Part shown: positions 27,318 to 35,257 of the stretch, piece after piece
Position numbering within the stretch: position 1 is the stretch's first letter
How the letters are laid out: each line of letters starts with the position of its first letter
Assembly (NCBI GenBank): GCA_902362365.1
Contig: CABIVQ010000004.1
Span: forward strand, 31,243-95,242
DNA length: 64,000 nucleotides
DNA from: Clostridiaceae bacterium
Lineage (GTDB): Bacteria; Bacillota; Clostridia; Peptostreptococcales; Peptostreptococcaceae
Direction of reading: 5' to 3'
Notes under the pieces: generated by a model
Seen by the model: only the letters and a program-made list of their open reading frames with translations
The model's database searches: none
What the model was told of the DNA's origin: nothing
Program-made: the position numbers and the translations under genes

Positions 27318-27629
27318 ATGAATACCCAATTTCGAAAAGGCGTTTTAGAAATATGCGTTCTAGCGTTGATATCTAAAAAAGATATGTATGGATATGAAAT
27401 AGTTCAAAATATTTCTAAGGTTATAGATGTTAACGAGGGAACTATATATCCAATACTGAGAAGGCTTACAAAGGATGAATACTTTGAAACTTATATATTA
27501 GAATCTAATGAAGGTCCGGCAAGAAAGTACTATAAAATAACTGCAGAGGGAATTAAAAATTTAAATAAGCTGGTAAGGGAATGGAAAGATTTTGTAGGTG
27601 CAGTTAACATTATTTTAAATGAATACTAG
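27318..27629 (+). CDS. PadR-family transcriptional regulator
   Basis: The 103-residue winged-helix repressor opens with FRKGVLEICVLALISKKDMYGYEIVQ, the classic PadR start. It has the NEGTIYPILRRLTKDEYFE recognition helix and the wing PARKYYKITAEG. It is of the short class (PadR-s2), with one C-terminal dimerisation helix. It heads a three-gene operon with a DUF1700 and a DUF4097 protein, the common envelope-response cassette of Firmicutes. It most likely represses its own operon through the dyad just upstream. Confidence 0.93.
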   Translation: MNTQFRKGVLEICVLALISKKDMYGYEIVQNISKVIDVNEGTIYPILRRLTKDEYFETYILESNEGPARKYYKITAEGIKNLNKLVREWKDFVGAVNIILNEY

Positions 27630-27644
27630 AAGGAGGTAACTATC

Positions 27645-28397
27645 TTGAATAAAAGTGAATTTTTAGAGATATTAAAAGATTATCTTGGAAAAGATTTTTC
27701 AGAATATGAAGTTAATGATATATTAAGAGATTATGAAGAATATTTTGTGGATGGAATAATAGAAGGAAAGAGTGATATGGAAATAATATCAGCTCTGGGT
27801 TCTCCGAAATCAATAGCAAAAGATTTAGTGTCTCAAATGAAGGAAAAGGATGAAAATAAACAATTTAAAAATAGTAAATTTACTGATAATATTAGTGATA
27901 AATATGAACAGTCAAAAATAAAAGCAAGAGATATATTTAGAAAAGGAAAGAACTATGTGAGTGAAAAGCTTACACCTAATTTATATAGTGAAAGTTCTAG
28001 GTTATCCACAAAACTTATAAAGATAATATTAAAAATATTATCACTAGTACTTTTAATGCCAGCATTTATGTTTATTGTTGTAATGATACCAATAGGAATA
28101 TCGTTAATTATGTCTTTAGTAGCTTTTATAGTGGCTATACCTTTAGTAGTTAATTTTGTTTGGTCTGTACCAGAAATAACTGCAGTTGTTATATTTGCAT
28201 CTATATTATTTATAGGATGTGAAATAATTGCATGGCAGATTTTTATATTCTTTATAAGATTATTTATTAAGTTAAGTAAAAGATATATGAATTGGATAAA
28301 AACAAGGAATATTTATATAAATGCTAGTGAGAAAAAAGATAGATTAGAAAAGGATAGCTATGAAGAAGATGGAAAAGGAGATGATGATTATGAATAA
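27645..28397 (+). CDS. DUF1700/HAAS-domain membrane protein
   Basis: The 250-residue protein's cytoplasmic N-terminal HAAS domain (residues 1-65) shows FLEILKDYLGKDFSEYEVNDILRDYEEYF and the LGSPKSIAKDL end. A charged linker and three or four membrane helices (about 120-215) follow. HAAS domains pair with PadR regulators and are thought to relay membrane signals to them. The start is a TTG 7 bases after AGAAGGAGGT. The end overlaps the next gene's start by 8 bases (ATGAATAA), showing tight coupling. Confidence 0.88.
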   Translation: MNKSEFLEILKDYLGKDFSEYEVNDILRDYEEYFVDGIIEGKSDMEIISALGSPKSIAKDLVSQMKEKDENKQFKNSKFTDNISDKYEQSKIKARDIFRKGKNYVSEKLTPNLYSESSRLSTKLIKIILKILSLVLLMPAFMFIVVMIPIGISLIMSLVAFIVAIPLVVNFVWSVPEITAVVIFASILFIGCEIIAWQIFIFFIRLFIKLSKRYMNWIKTRNIYINASEKKDRLEKDSYEEDGKGDDDYE

Positions 28398-29412
28398 GAA
28401 ACTTTCCATATTTGCAATAATCTTAATAATAATTGGATTAGTGGGAACTATTTGGTCAGGTATTAATACAATGCCTTACTTCATGAGTGAAATATCAAAA
28501 GCAGAACAAGAAGCTATGAAAGAAGAAACAGTATATAATGAAGATCTTCTTGATGCTAAGAAGGTTACTATTTATACAGCACATAGTAATGTGACAATAA
28601 AAAGAAATAATGAGAATAAAGTAAGAGTAAATAGAATAGGTAATCTAGATTACGCAAGATATGATGTTAATAACAATAAAAGTATATTAACAATAAAAGA
28701 AATTGAAACTAATAAAAACTATTATATTAAGCAGCTAGATTTCAAGAAGTTATTTAACGATGTAATTGAATCATTAGTTTCAATACAAAATGAAGGTATT
28801 ATAGTTTACTTACCAAATAATGTAGATTTAGAAGTAATTACAGTCAGTGGTAATTTAAAAGTAGAAGGTGATATTGAATCAAAAAAAATAGTGTTTAAAA
28901 CATCTGGTGGAAGAATATCTTTACCTAAAGAAGTAAAAAATATCGAAAATTTACAAATATTAAGTTCGAGTAGCATATATTTAGATGTAGTGGAGCTTTT
29001 AGGAGTTCGAGATGTAAATGTTGAATGTAACGATTTAACTATATACTCTAATGAAAATTATATGTTTATAGATAATATTGAAAATTATATACCATTAAAT
29101 TTAGATATAAGCCAATATAATAGTGAGAATTATGGTTCTAGTGTGCATGTACAAAGTAATATACCTGTTTCAAAAAATCTTAATATAAAAGGGAATGATA
29201 ACTCTGTGTATTTACAAATTCCTATAGAAAAATATAAGATGAATTTTGATGTGAGCGTATCTGAAAATATATATTTAAATAATAATATATTTACTGAAAA
29301 TGCTATAGTGGGCAATGTAAAGCAGATAAAAGGAGTCCTAAATAAAGACTTAGAAGATTTAGATGAACAGTATAATGTAAATGTAAAATCAGCTAATCTT
29401 GAAATAAACTAA
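28390..29412 (+). CDS. DUF4097 (putative adhesin) membrane-anchored beta-helix protein
   Basis: The 340-residue protein has one N-terminal membrane helix (residues 6-25) and a large extracytoplasmic part made of short beta strands, as expected for DUF4097 beta-solenoids. It includes VKVEGDIESKKIVFKTSGG-like repeats. It is the effector of the PadR-DUF1700-DUF4097 cassette; its role is unknown. The ATG at 28390 is chosen because AAAGGAG is spaced for it. Earlier in-frame ATGs lie inside the upstream gene. It overlaps that gene by 8 bases. Confidence 0.85.
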   Translation: MNKKLSIFAIILIIIGLVGTIWSGINTMPYFMSEISKAEQEAMKEETVYNEDLLDAKKVTIYTAHSNVTIKRNNENKVRVNRIGNLDYARYDVNNNKSILTIKEIETNKNYYIKQLDFKKLFNDVIESLVSIQNEGIIVYLPNNVDLEVITVSGNLKVEGDIESKKIVFKTSGGRISLPKEVKNIENLQILSSSSIYLDVVELLGVRDVNVECNDLTIYSNENYMFIDNIENYIPLNLDISQYNSENYGSSVHVQSNIPVSKNLNIKGNDNSVYLQIPIEKYKMNFDVSVSENIYLNNNIFTENAIVGNVKQIKGVLNKDLEDLDEQYNVNVKSANLEIN

Positions 29413-29504
29413 ACTGTATTTTCAATTTATTTATATTGTAAAAAAATAGAAAAAAATAAGTCCCTATGATATAATAGAAAAAAACATAGTAATGAGGGAT
29501 GCTT

Positions 29505-30014
29505 ATGAATAAATTAACCGCAGCAATATTTTTAAGCACAACTATTTTATTTAATGCAGCATGTGCAAATGTTAATAATGTAGAAAGCGCTAGATCTTTA
29601 GAAAATGTAGATGTGTCTAAGACAAGTGAAGTTACCGATGATAGCTTAGAAACTATAACTATTCAGACAGATTCAAAGGATCCATCTAAAGTAATAGAAA
29701 TAGAATTAGATGTAAACAGTAGTGCAAAAGAAAAGATAAACAGAATACTAGATAATATATCAGAAGAATGTTTTAATGGTTTACCAATTGAGGCAACTAT
29801 TGTTAATAATAATGTGGTAGAGATAGAGTTAACTGAATATAATGATGAAAAAAAGAGCGTTTCTTGGCAGAATGATTATTTAAATAAATATACCAAGAAA
29901 AACACTATTAATCTTATAGTAAAAAATATAATAGAAGATAAATTTAAATCTGAAGTTTCTTCTATTAAAGATGTAAGAATATATCATAATGATAAATTAG
30001 TTACATTAGATTAA
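29505..30014 (+). CDS. GerMN-like lipoprotein
   Basis: The 169-residue product has a lipoprotein signal peptide with Cys at about residue 21 (FNAAC). A polar linker follows. The C-terminal domain resembles GerMN (sporulation/germination) modules in length and pattern: VEIELTEYNDEKKS-like central strand, a long helix NTINLIVKNIIEDKF and a final DVRIYHNDKLV strand. The similarity is weak. The ATG at 29505 sits 6 bases after GAGGG; the ATG at 29499 is too close. A -10 TATAAT lies at 29470-29475. Confidence 0.6.
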   Translation: MNKLTAAIFLSTTILFNAACANVNNVESARSLENVDVSKTSEVTDDSLETITIQTDSKDPSKVIEIELDVNSSAKEKINRILDNISEECFNGLPIEATIVNNNVVEIELTEYNDEKKSVSWQNDYLNKYTKKNTINLIVKNIIEDKFKSEVSSIKDVRIYHNDKLVTLD

Positions 30015-30105
30015 AAGGGCTATAATCAAAATATAGTTTGCATAATATTAAATTTAAAATTAGGTATTATGCAAAGTTATTTTGAAATAAGCCCTTTTTT
30101 TATTT
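30013..30105. terminator. Large composite hairpin terminator between convergent genes
   Basis: The outer stem AAAAGGGCT / AGCCCTTTT encloses ATAATCAAAATA-type pairing and the inner perfect stem TTTGCATAATA / TATTATGCAAA. Seven Ts follow on the plus strand. Confidence 0.75.
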
Positions 30106-30438
30106 CATATAATTATTTAAGATTATTTCATCGTCTTCATTATTATCAAACTCATCATCTAAATGTACGCTTTCGTTTACCATATATGTTGCGATAGATA
30201 AAATACCTATACCAGCAAATAATTTTAGCTGTTGCTTTCCTATATATTTAATGGCAGGGAATAAAACTTTTCTTGCTTTTGAACTAAATAAAGTAGTTGC
30301 AGATATTACTGCTCCAGAAGCGATTAGTGCGCTTAAAGCTGGGTAATCTTTTATAAAGTTTGAAGCACAATTACAACTAGATTCACTATAATATCTATGA
30401 AAATCATTTTTCATATCATCTAATTCATTAGAAGTCAT
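30100..30438 (-). CDS. Uncharacterised small protein with membrane-like central segment (112 aa)
   Basis: I do not recognise the family. The N-terminal 40 residues are polar with a Cys pair (SSCNCAS). Residues 33-52 (ALSALIASGAVISATTLF) and 70-85 (KLFAGIGILSIATYMV) are hydrophobic enough for one or two membrane helices. The C-terminus is strongly acidic (DDEFDNNEDDEIIL). A ribosome-site-like GGAG lies upstream. The gene is convergent with the GerMN-like gene and divergent from the cysteine-rich gene. The function is unknown. Confidence 0.55.
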   Translation of the reverse strand: MTSNELDDMKNDFHRYYSESSCNCASNFIKDYPALSALIASGAVISATTLFSSKARKVLFPAIKYIGKQQLKLFAGIGILSIATYMVNESVHLDDEFDNNEDDEIILNNYMK

Positions 30439-30600
30439 ATAATCACTCCAGTATTATAAATTTAGAAAATCCTTGTTTATAGATTATCCAATAAAGATAA
30501 AATTATAATTAATAAAATATGTTAAAAGTATAGAGTTAAAATTTCAAAGCAAAAAATACTATAATCTACCATACATTACATAATAGATAAATAATTAGTA

Positions 30601-30628
30601 ACCAGTTTAAATTGCTATCATATAATTA
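30601..30628 (+). promoter_or_regulatory. SigK/SigE-like sporulation promoter candidate
   Basis: AC at 30601-30602, then 16 bases, then CATATAATTA (30619-30628). This is close to the mother-cell sigma-K pattern AC-N16/17-CATANNNTA and also to sigma-E CATACAAT. It lies 65 bases before the cysteine-rich gene, whose composition suggests a spore-surface role. Confidence 0.4.
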
Positions 30629-30692
30629 TAGTAAAGAACATAAGTCATGCTTATGAAACTTAAAATATACAGCAAAGGGGTTTTGACATATT

Positions 30693-31973
30693 ATGAGAAA
30701 GAAAAAGAAACAATCTTATTCATGCGCTCCTCAGTATGATGCTTGCAATCCATGTGAAGAAAAAATAAATACATGTAAACCAGTTAAACAAACAAAAATT
30801 GCTAATACATGTACATGCAACACAAATAATACATGTAATACCTGTAAAAAACCAGTAAAAAAATATGTAGACGATTTATGTGGTGATTATGAAATAACAT
30901 GCGTAGATAAATGTGTAAATTTAGCGAAGAAGGCAGAAGAATTATTTACTAAAGCATGTGAATGTGACGCTCAGGCGGTAGAAACTTATAATCAAGCTAA
31001 AGAGTGTGAAAAGTCTGCGAAATTATTAGAACAAAAAGCTAATAATTTATTACAAAATGCATGCTGTACTGAAAAAGAAGCTAAAGCAGCAGAGTGTAAA
31101 GCTAAGCAATTACTAGAAAAAGCTGAGGAACTTTCTGCCAAAGCTAAATGTTTATATCAAGAGGGGAAACAAATACAAAAAGAAGCAGAAGCTAACTGTG
31201 AAAGTGCAAAATGTTTATTTGAAAAAGCACAATGCTTAAATGAAAAAGCTAAAGAATTATATGCTCAAGCGATGAAATGTGATGAAAAAGCATTAGAATG
31301 TTATCAAAGTGCAGGAGAAAAAATGAAAGAGTATGAAATGAAGTCTAAGAAATGTGAAGATATGATTTCTAAATGTGGAACTGCATTAGATAAATGTTCA
31401 AATAAGGTTACTTGTAAAAAAGAAATACCTTGTGAATATGTAAAACCTACAGATATGTGTAATGCTACAAATATGTGTAACACTACAAAACCAAGCAGTA
31501 CTTGTAAATATGAAGAGTACGATTATTCATGCAACCCTCCAAAGAAAAAATCTTGCGGATGTAATAAACCAGTTTCTAAAAATCCATGCAAAATGAATAC
31601 TTGCAATCAAGACTATGAAAATAAAATAGATTCATGCTATTCAGATAATAAGTATCAGATGAACCCTTGCTATGAAATGGATAACTATAAAATGAATCCT
31701 TGTAAGAAATCTGTTAAATCTGAAGATATAGTATATATTGAAGACTGTGATCTTTGTAAAGGTAATTTATGTTCAACTTATGTAAGTCCTATGTATGATA
31801 TGACACCTATGCAATGTACAGGAGGAATGTCAAGTAAATATCCATCTTTAGATAAACCATATATGAATGCTTATATGGATCAATATCAAGATATAAATGA
31901 TATGTGGATGAATTATTATATGTATATGCAAAATATGTATATGCAAAACATGATGCCTTTTGATGAAATGTAA
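30693..31973 (+). CDS. Cysteine-rich coiled-coil protein, probable spore coat/exosporium component
   Basis: The product has 426 residues with about 43 Cys (10%). There are four parts. The first is a Cys-rich N-terminus (CNPC, TCTC, TCNTC). A long Ala/Lys/Glu helical region (about 70-235) follows, with 7-residue steps such as KAEELxxKAxxLxxKA and Cys at regular places. A second Cys/Pro region comes next, with repeated CNPP, CGC, NPCKMN and MNPC motifs. The C-terminus is rich in Met, Tyr, Asn and Gln (MNYYMYMQNMYMQNMM). There is no signal peptide. Composition and layout recall the CdeM-type cysteine-rich exosporium proteins of C. difficile, but homology cannot be shown by eye. A mother-cell-type promoter lies upstream. 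Confidence 0.6.
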   Translation: MRKKKKQSYSCAPQYDACNPCEEKINTCKPVKQTKIANTCTCNTNNTCNTCKKPVKKYVDDLCGDYEITCVDKCVNLAKKAEELFTKACECDAQAVETYNQAKECEKSAKLLEQKANNLLQNACCTEKEAKAAECKAKQLLEKAEELSAKAKCLYQEGKQIQKEAEANCESAKCLFEKAQCLNEKAKELYAQAMKCDEKALECYQSAGEKMKEYEMKSKKCEDMISKCGTALDKCSNKVTCKKEIPCEYVKPTDMCNATNMCNTTKPSSTCKYEEYDYSCNPPKKKSCGCNKPVSKNPCKMNTCNQDYENKIDSCYSDNKYQMNPCYEMDNYKMNPCKKSVKSEDIVYIEDCDLCKGNLCSTYVSPMYDMTPMQCTGGMSSKYPSLDKPYMNAYMDQYQDINDMWMNYYMYMQNMYMQNMMPFDEM

Positions 31974-31990
31974 TAATTTAAAGTTAGGGG

Positions 31991-32017
31991 AAGAGCCTAT
32001 TTATGAGGCTCTTTTTT
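31991..32017 (+). terminator. Intrinsic terminator of the cysteine-rich gene
   Basis: AAGAGCCT / AGGCTCTT is followed by six Ts. Confidence 0.85.
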
Positions 32018-32169
32018 ACATATTAAATATTTTATAAAAATTGAATATATTAATAAAAATTAAAACAAACTAAATTAATATTAAATTTTACTATTATATA
32101 ATTATGTGGTATATTAAATAATAGATTTTATATAGAGAACAAAAGATATATTAGGTGGTGATTAATAAA

Positions 32170-32577
32170 GTGGATATAAAAAAGCATAAAGAAAGTATAC
32201 TTTATTTAATATTTGGTGGATTAACTTTTCTTGTAAATATGATTACATATGTACTTTTTACTAGAGTAGTTAAAGCTGATGTTTTAGTTTCAAATTGTAT
32301 TGCATGGATTGTAGCAGTTTTATTTGCTTATATTACAAATAAATTTTTTGTTTTTGAAAGTAAAGAAACTGATTTTAAATATATATTAAAAGAATTTAGA
32401 GCATTTGTTGGTTGTAGACTATTTTCTGGAGTTGTTGAATTAGGGATAATATTTGTGATGGCAACTTTAATGGGAATAAATGACTTATTTGTAAAGATAG
32501 TAACTAATATAGTTGTCATTGTTTTAAACTTTATATTTAGTAAATTAATTATATTTAAAAAAGAGATACAAGTATAA
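32170..32577 (+). CDS. gtrA: GtrA-family flippase-like membrane protein
   Basis: The 135-residue protein has four membrane helices and the GtrA pattern: YLIFGGLTFLVNMITYVLF at the start, AWIVAVLFAYITNKFFVF in the second helix pair, and FIFSKLIIF at the end. GtrA proteins move bactoprenol-linked sugars across the membrane for cell-surface glycosylation. The GTG at 32170 is chosen, 11 bases from AGGTGG. Earlier GTGs (32155, 32158) fall in the ribosome site. It converges on gtrB, with which it probably works. Confidence 0.88.
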   Translation: MDIKKHKESILYLIFGGLTFLVNMITYVLFTRVVKADVLVSNCIAWIVAVLFAYITNKFFVFESKETDFKYILKEFRAFVGCRLFSGVVELGIIFVMATLMGINDLFVKIVTNIVVIVLNFIFSKLIIFKKEIQV

Positions 32578-32613
32578 ATAATAGAGATATTTTTAATTGC
32601 GATCAAATATAAA

Positions 32614-32650
32614 TAAAAAAGATGTCCAAGCTAAGGACATCTTTTTTTCT
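32614..32650. terminator. Bidirectional terminator between gtrA and gtrB
   Basis: A perfect 13-bp stem (AAAAAAGATGTCC / GGACATCTTTTTT) has A and T runs on both sides. Confidence 0.9.
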
Positions 32651-33590
32651 ATTCTATAGATCCTGAATACTCTTCAACAAAGTATAATGGTCTACCTTTT
32701 ACTTCTATGAAAATTCTTCCTAAGTATTCACCTATAATACCTAATGATATTAGTTGAACGGCGCTCAAGAATAATAATATGCAAACTATACTTGCATATC
32801 CTGGGACATCTATCCCAAAAATTAAAGTTTTAGAGAATACAAAAATCATGTACAAGAAAGAAGCAATACCGCTTATTATCCCCATTATTGTAGAAATTCT
32901 AAGTGGAAGTATAGTAAAGGAAACTATCCCCTCAATTGCTAAGTCCATTAACTTAAAATAATTCCATTTAGTTTGTCCAGCAACTCTTGAATCTCTATCG
33001 AATTCTATTTCCTTTTTCTTAAAGCCTATTAAACTAAACATTCCCTTAGTATATCTTTGTCTCTCAGGGAAAGATTTTAAAGCCTCTATAGCCCTTCTGC
33101 TTAACAGTCTAAAGTCTCCTGTATCTTTTTGAATAGGTACATCGGATACACTTTGTAAAACTCTATAGAAGGTTTTAGATGTGAACTTTTTGAACCAAGT
33201 TTCACCATCTCTACTTCTTCTTTTAGCATATACATCATCGTATCCTTCTTCATATAATTTAATCATATCAACTATTAATTCAGGAGGATCTTGTAAGTCA
33301 GCATCTATTATAGCAACAGCTTCTCCTGTAACATAGTCAAAGGCAGCTCCCATAGCAACTTCTTTACCAAAGTTTCTAGATAAGTTTACATAACAAACCC
33401 TTTTATCTGCCTTACGTAGTGCTTTAACTATCTCTAAAGAGCTATCTTTACTACCATCATTTACAAATAGAAATTCTAAATCATAGTTTTCTATTTTTTC
33501 TCCTAGAGCAACTAATCTACTATATAAATGTGGAAGAGATTCTTCTTCATTATACATTGGTATTATAATAGACAATATTTTATTTTTCAT
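32649..33590 (-). CDS. gtrB: GtrB-type polyprenyl-phosphate glycosyltransferase (GT2)
   Basis: The 313-residue protein has a GT2 catalytic domain (IIIPMYNEEESLPHL, FVNDGSKDSS, DADLQDPPE as the DxD metal site, and the RRSRDGE / YRVLQ region). Two membrane helices follow near residues 225-300. It loads a sugar from a nucleotide donor onto undecaprenyl phosphate on the cytoplasmic side, for flipping by GtrA. The ATG at 33590 is spaced from GGAG, and the gene starts one base after the stop of the DUF6056 gene, so the two are one operon. Confidence 0.92.
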   Translation of the reverse strand: MKNKILSIIIPMYNEEESLPHLYSRLVALGEKIENYDLEFLFVNDGSKDSSLEIVKALRKADKRVCYVNLSRNFGKEVAMGAAFDYVTGEAVAIIDADLQDPPELIVDMIKLYEEGYDDVYAKRRSRDGETWFKKFTSKTFYRVLQSVSDVPIQKDTGDFRLLSRRAIEALKSFPERQRYTKGMFSLIGFKKKEIEFDRDSRVAGQTKWNYFKLMDLAIEGIVSFTILPLRISTIMGIISGIASFLYMIFVFSKTLIFGIDVPGYASIVCILLFLSAVQLISLGIIGEYLGRIFIEVKGRPLYFVEEYSGSIE

Positions 33591-33591
33591 A

Positions 33592-34995
33592 TTAATCAAC
33601 TCCAACTATCGAATTTACGCCATAGTACTTAGCCATCCATTTATTAAGCCAAGATTCTTTATCGTCACTAACATACCTACTACCTCTAAATGCATTATAT
33701 TCACTTTGAGCTTTTGGTATATTTTTAATTTCTATATCTAAGTTACCACTTTCTTTTTCAGTGTTTATCGTAGAAATCTGAGTATTTATACTATTATAAG
33801 TTTTAACAATATCTTTATAAGCGATACTGTAGCTATCTGCAAATTTAATTGTAAATCCTATTAAGCATGCTACTAAAATAATATTTAATGATTTAGAATT
33901 AATAGATATATTTGAATAAATATTTCCTATTGCAACTATAATAAATACTATAGGTCCAAACCAAGTTCTAGCAGGTATTTGAGGAGATACAATTAAAACA
34001 ATTATTCCTGCAAGTGCAGAGAATATATACATAAAAGATATTGTAAGTGACTTACTTATTAATTGTGTATTATTATTAGTTATTAAGAAGAATGCTAAAA
34101 CTACTAATAAAAGGATAGTAAGTCCAAACATAAGTGTAAATGAAGTACCAAATACGTTTCCTATATTTTTAATTATATTTATTGTTTTATTAACTAAATA
34201 TTCTTTTCTAGCGTTATTACCAGGAGCAAGAACTAAAAGTCCAAAGCCGATACAACTAGATACAAATCCAGAAAATGCCCAATTAGGTATTTTTACGTTT
34301 TTCAATTTATAGTAAGCTATAAACAACATAGTTAGTAATATCATAGCTCCACCAGTATTTTCGTTTGTCCAACCTGCTAATATACCTATAATAATCATAA
34401 GAATGAAATTTAAAGTATTATCTTTAAAAGAGTGTTCATTTTCAAGATATTTTCTATATGGCAGTAAGAATAATAATATAATTATAGTACACCATAAATA
34501 GTTACCTGCACCTGATACCCATAGTACAGTTAATCCAAATTGAGGTATGAAGAACCATAATGAGAATATTATACCTATTAATAACGGTATATTTATTTTT
34601 TTTGAAACATTTGAATGCAAATAAACAAGTACAGCTAGTCCAACAAAAGCAATTGAGTTAATAATATTAAAGAATTGCTTATCAAACATTAAGAAGAATT
34701 GAACTAAGGTATGTGCAGTAATTCTTCCGCCCCACATAAAGTAGTGGTTATACATAGATTTAATTATATCACTGAAACTTGAGAGTCTTTGAACGCCATC
34801 ATTAGGCATAAAAGATTCATACATAAAATTATATCGAAAATCATCTGAAGTAAAATGAGTATTCTTATTAAGAATATACATCATTCCAAATGTTAACAAT
34901 AAAATAATGGAGAAACAAATTACATTACTAATAGAGTTAGTTTCAGTATTATTTATATTACTTTTAAAATTTAACGAATTGTTATTTCTTTTCAA
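33592..34995 (-). CDS. DUF6056-type polytopic membrane protein (probable GT-C glycosyltransferase)
   Basis: The 467-residue protein has about eleven membrane helices and an extracytoplasmic loop early on (THFTSDDFRYNFMYES...). It also has a FLMFDKQFFNIINS stretch and a soluble tail of about 70 residues. This layout fits DUF6056 / GtrC-like proteins, which use bactoprenol-linked sugars to decorate wall polymers on the outer face. The acceptor is unknown. AGGAGGAAT is 7 bases before the ATG. It is directly coupled to gtrB (1-base gap). Confidence 0.75.
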   Translation of the reverse strand: MKRNNNSLNFKSNINNTETNSISNVICFSIILLLTFGMMYILNKNTHFTSDDFRYNFMYESFMPNDGVQRLSSFSDIIKSMYNHYFMWGGRITAHTLVQFFLMFDKQFFNIINSIAFVGLAVLVYLHSNVSKKINIPLLIGIIFSLWFFIPQFGLTVLWVSGAGNYLWCTIIILLFLLPYRKYLENEHSFKDNTLNFILMIIIGILAGWTNENTGGAMILLTMLFIAYYKLKNVKIPNWAFSGFVSSCIGFGLLVLAPGNNARKEYLVNKTINIIKNIGNVFGTSFTLMFGLTILLLVVLAFFLITNNNTQLISKSLTISFMYIFSALAGIIVLIVSPQIPARTWFGPIVFIIVAIGNIYSNISINSKSLNIILVACLIGFTIKFADSYSIAYKDIVKTYNSINTQISTINTEKESGNLDIEIKNIPKAQSEYNAFRGSRYVSDDKESWLNKWMAKYYGVNSIVGVD

Positions 34996-35207
34996 AACTA
35001 TTCCTCCTATTTTGAACTATAAAATATTTTAATCGACATTTTATATTATACATAATTGGAAGTACTTTTTAAAGCTAGTTAATTACAAAATTATAACTAT
35101 GTTAAATGTGATTAGAATATCCTTTAATTAATAAGACAAGTACAGAAGAGAATTATTAACATGATTATTTAAAAATGCTAATAATATAAAATTATAGGGG
35201 GATAGTT

Positions 35208-35231
35208 ATGAGTAAATTTAATTTATATTAA
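35208..35231 (+). CDS. Seven-codon leader-type ORF (MSKFNLY)
   Basis: AGGGGGAT is correctly spaced before an ATG followed by six codons and a TAA, 27 bases ahead of the zinc-binding lipoprotein start. It could be a leader peptide or the scar of a lost gene. There is only the ribosome site to support it. Confidence 0.25.
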   Translation: MSKFNLY

Positions 35232-35257
35232 CTTTAAATATTTATAGGAGGTAAATT

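Noticed and set aside
35060-35150. Possible Zur operator upstream of the zinc importer
   Set aside because: A GTTAATT...ATAAC segment is visible, but its halves do not match well as a dyad and do not resemble the Zur consensus.
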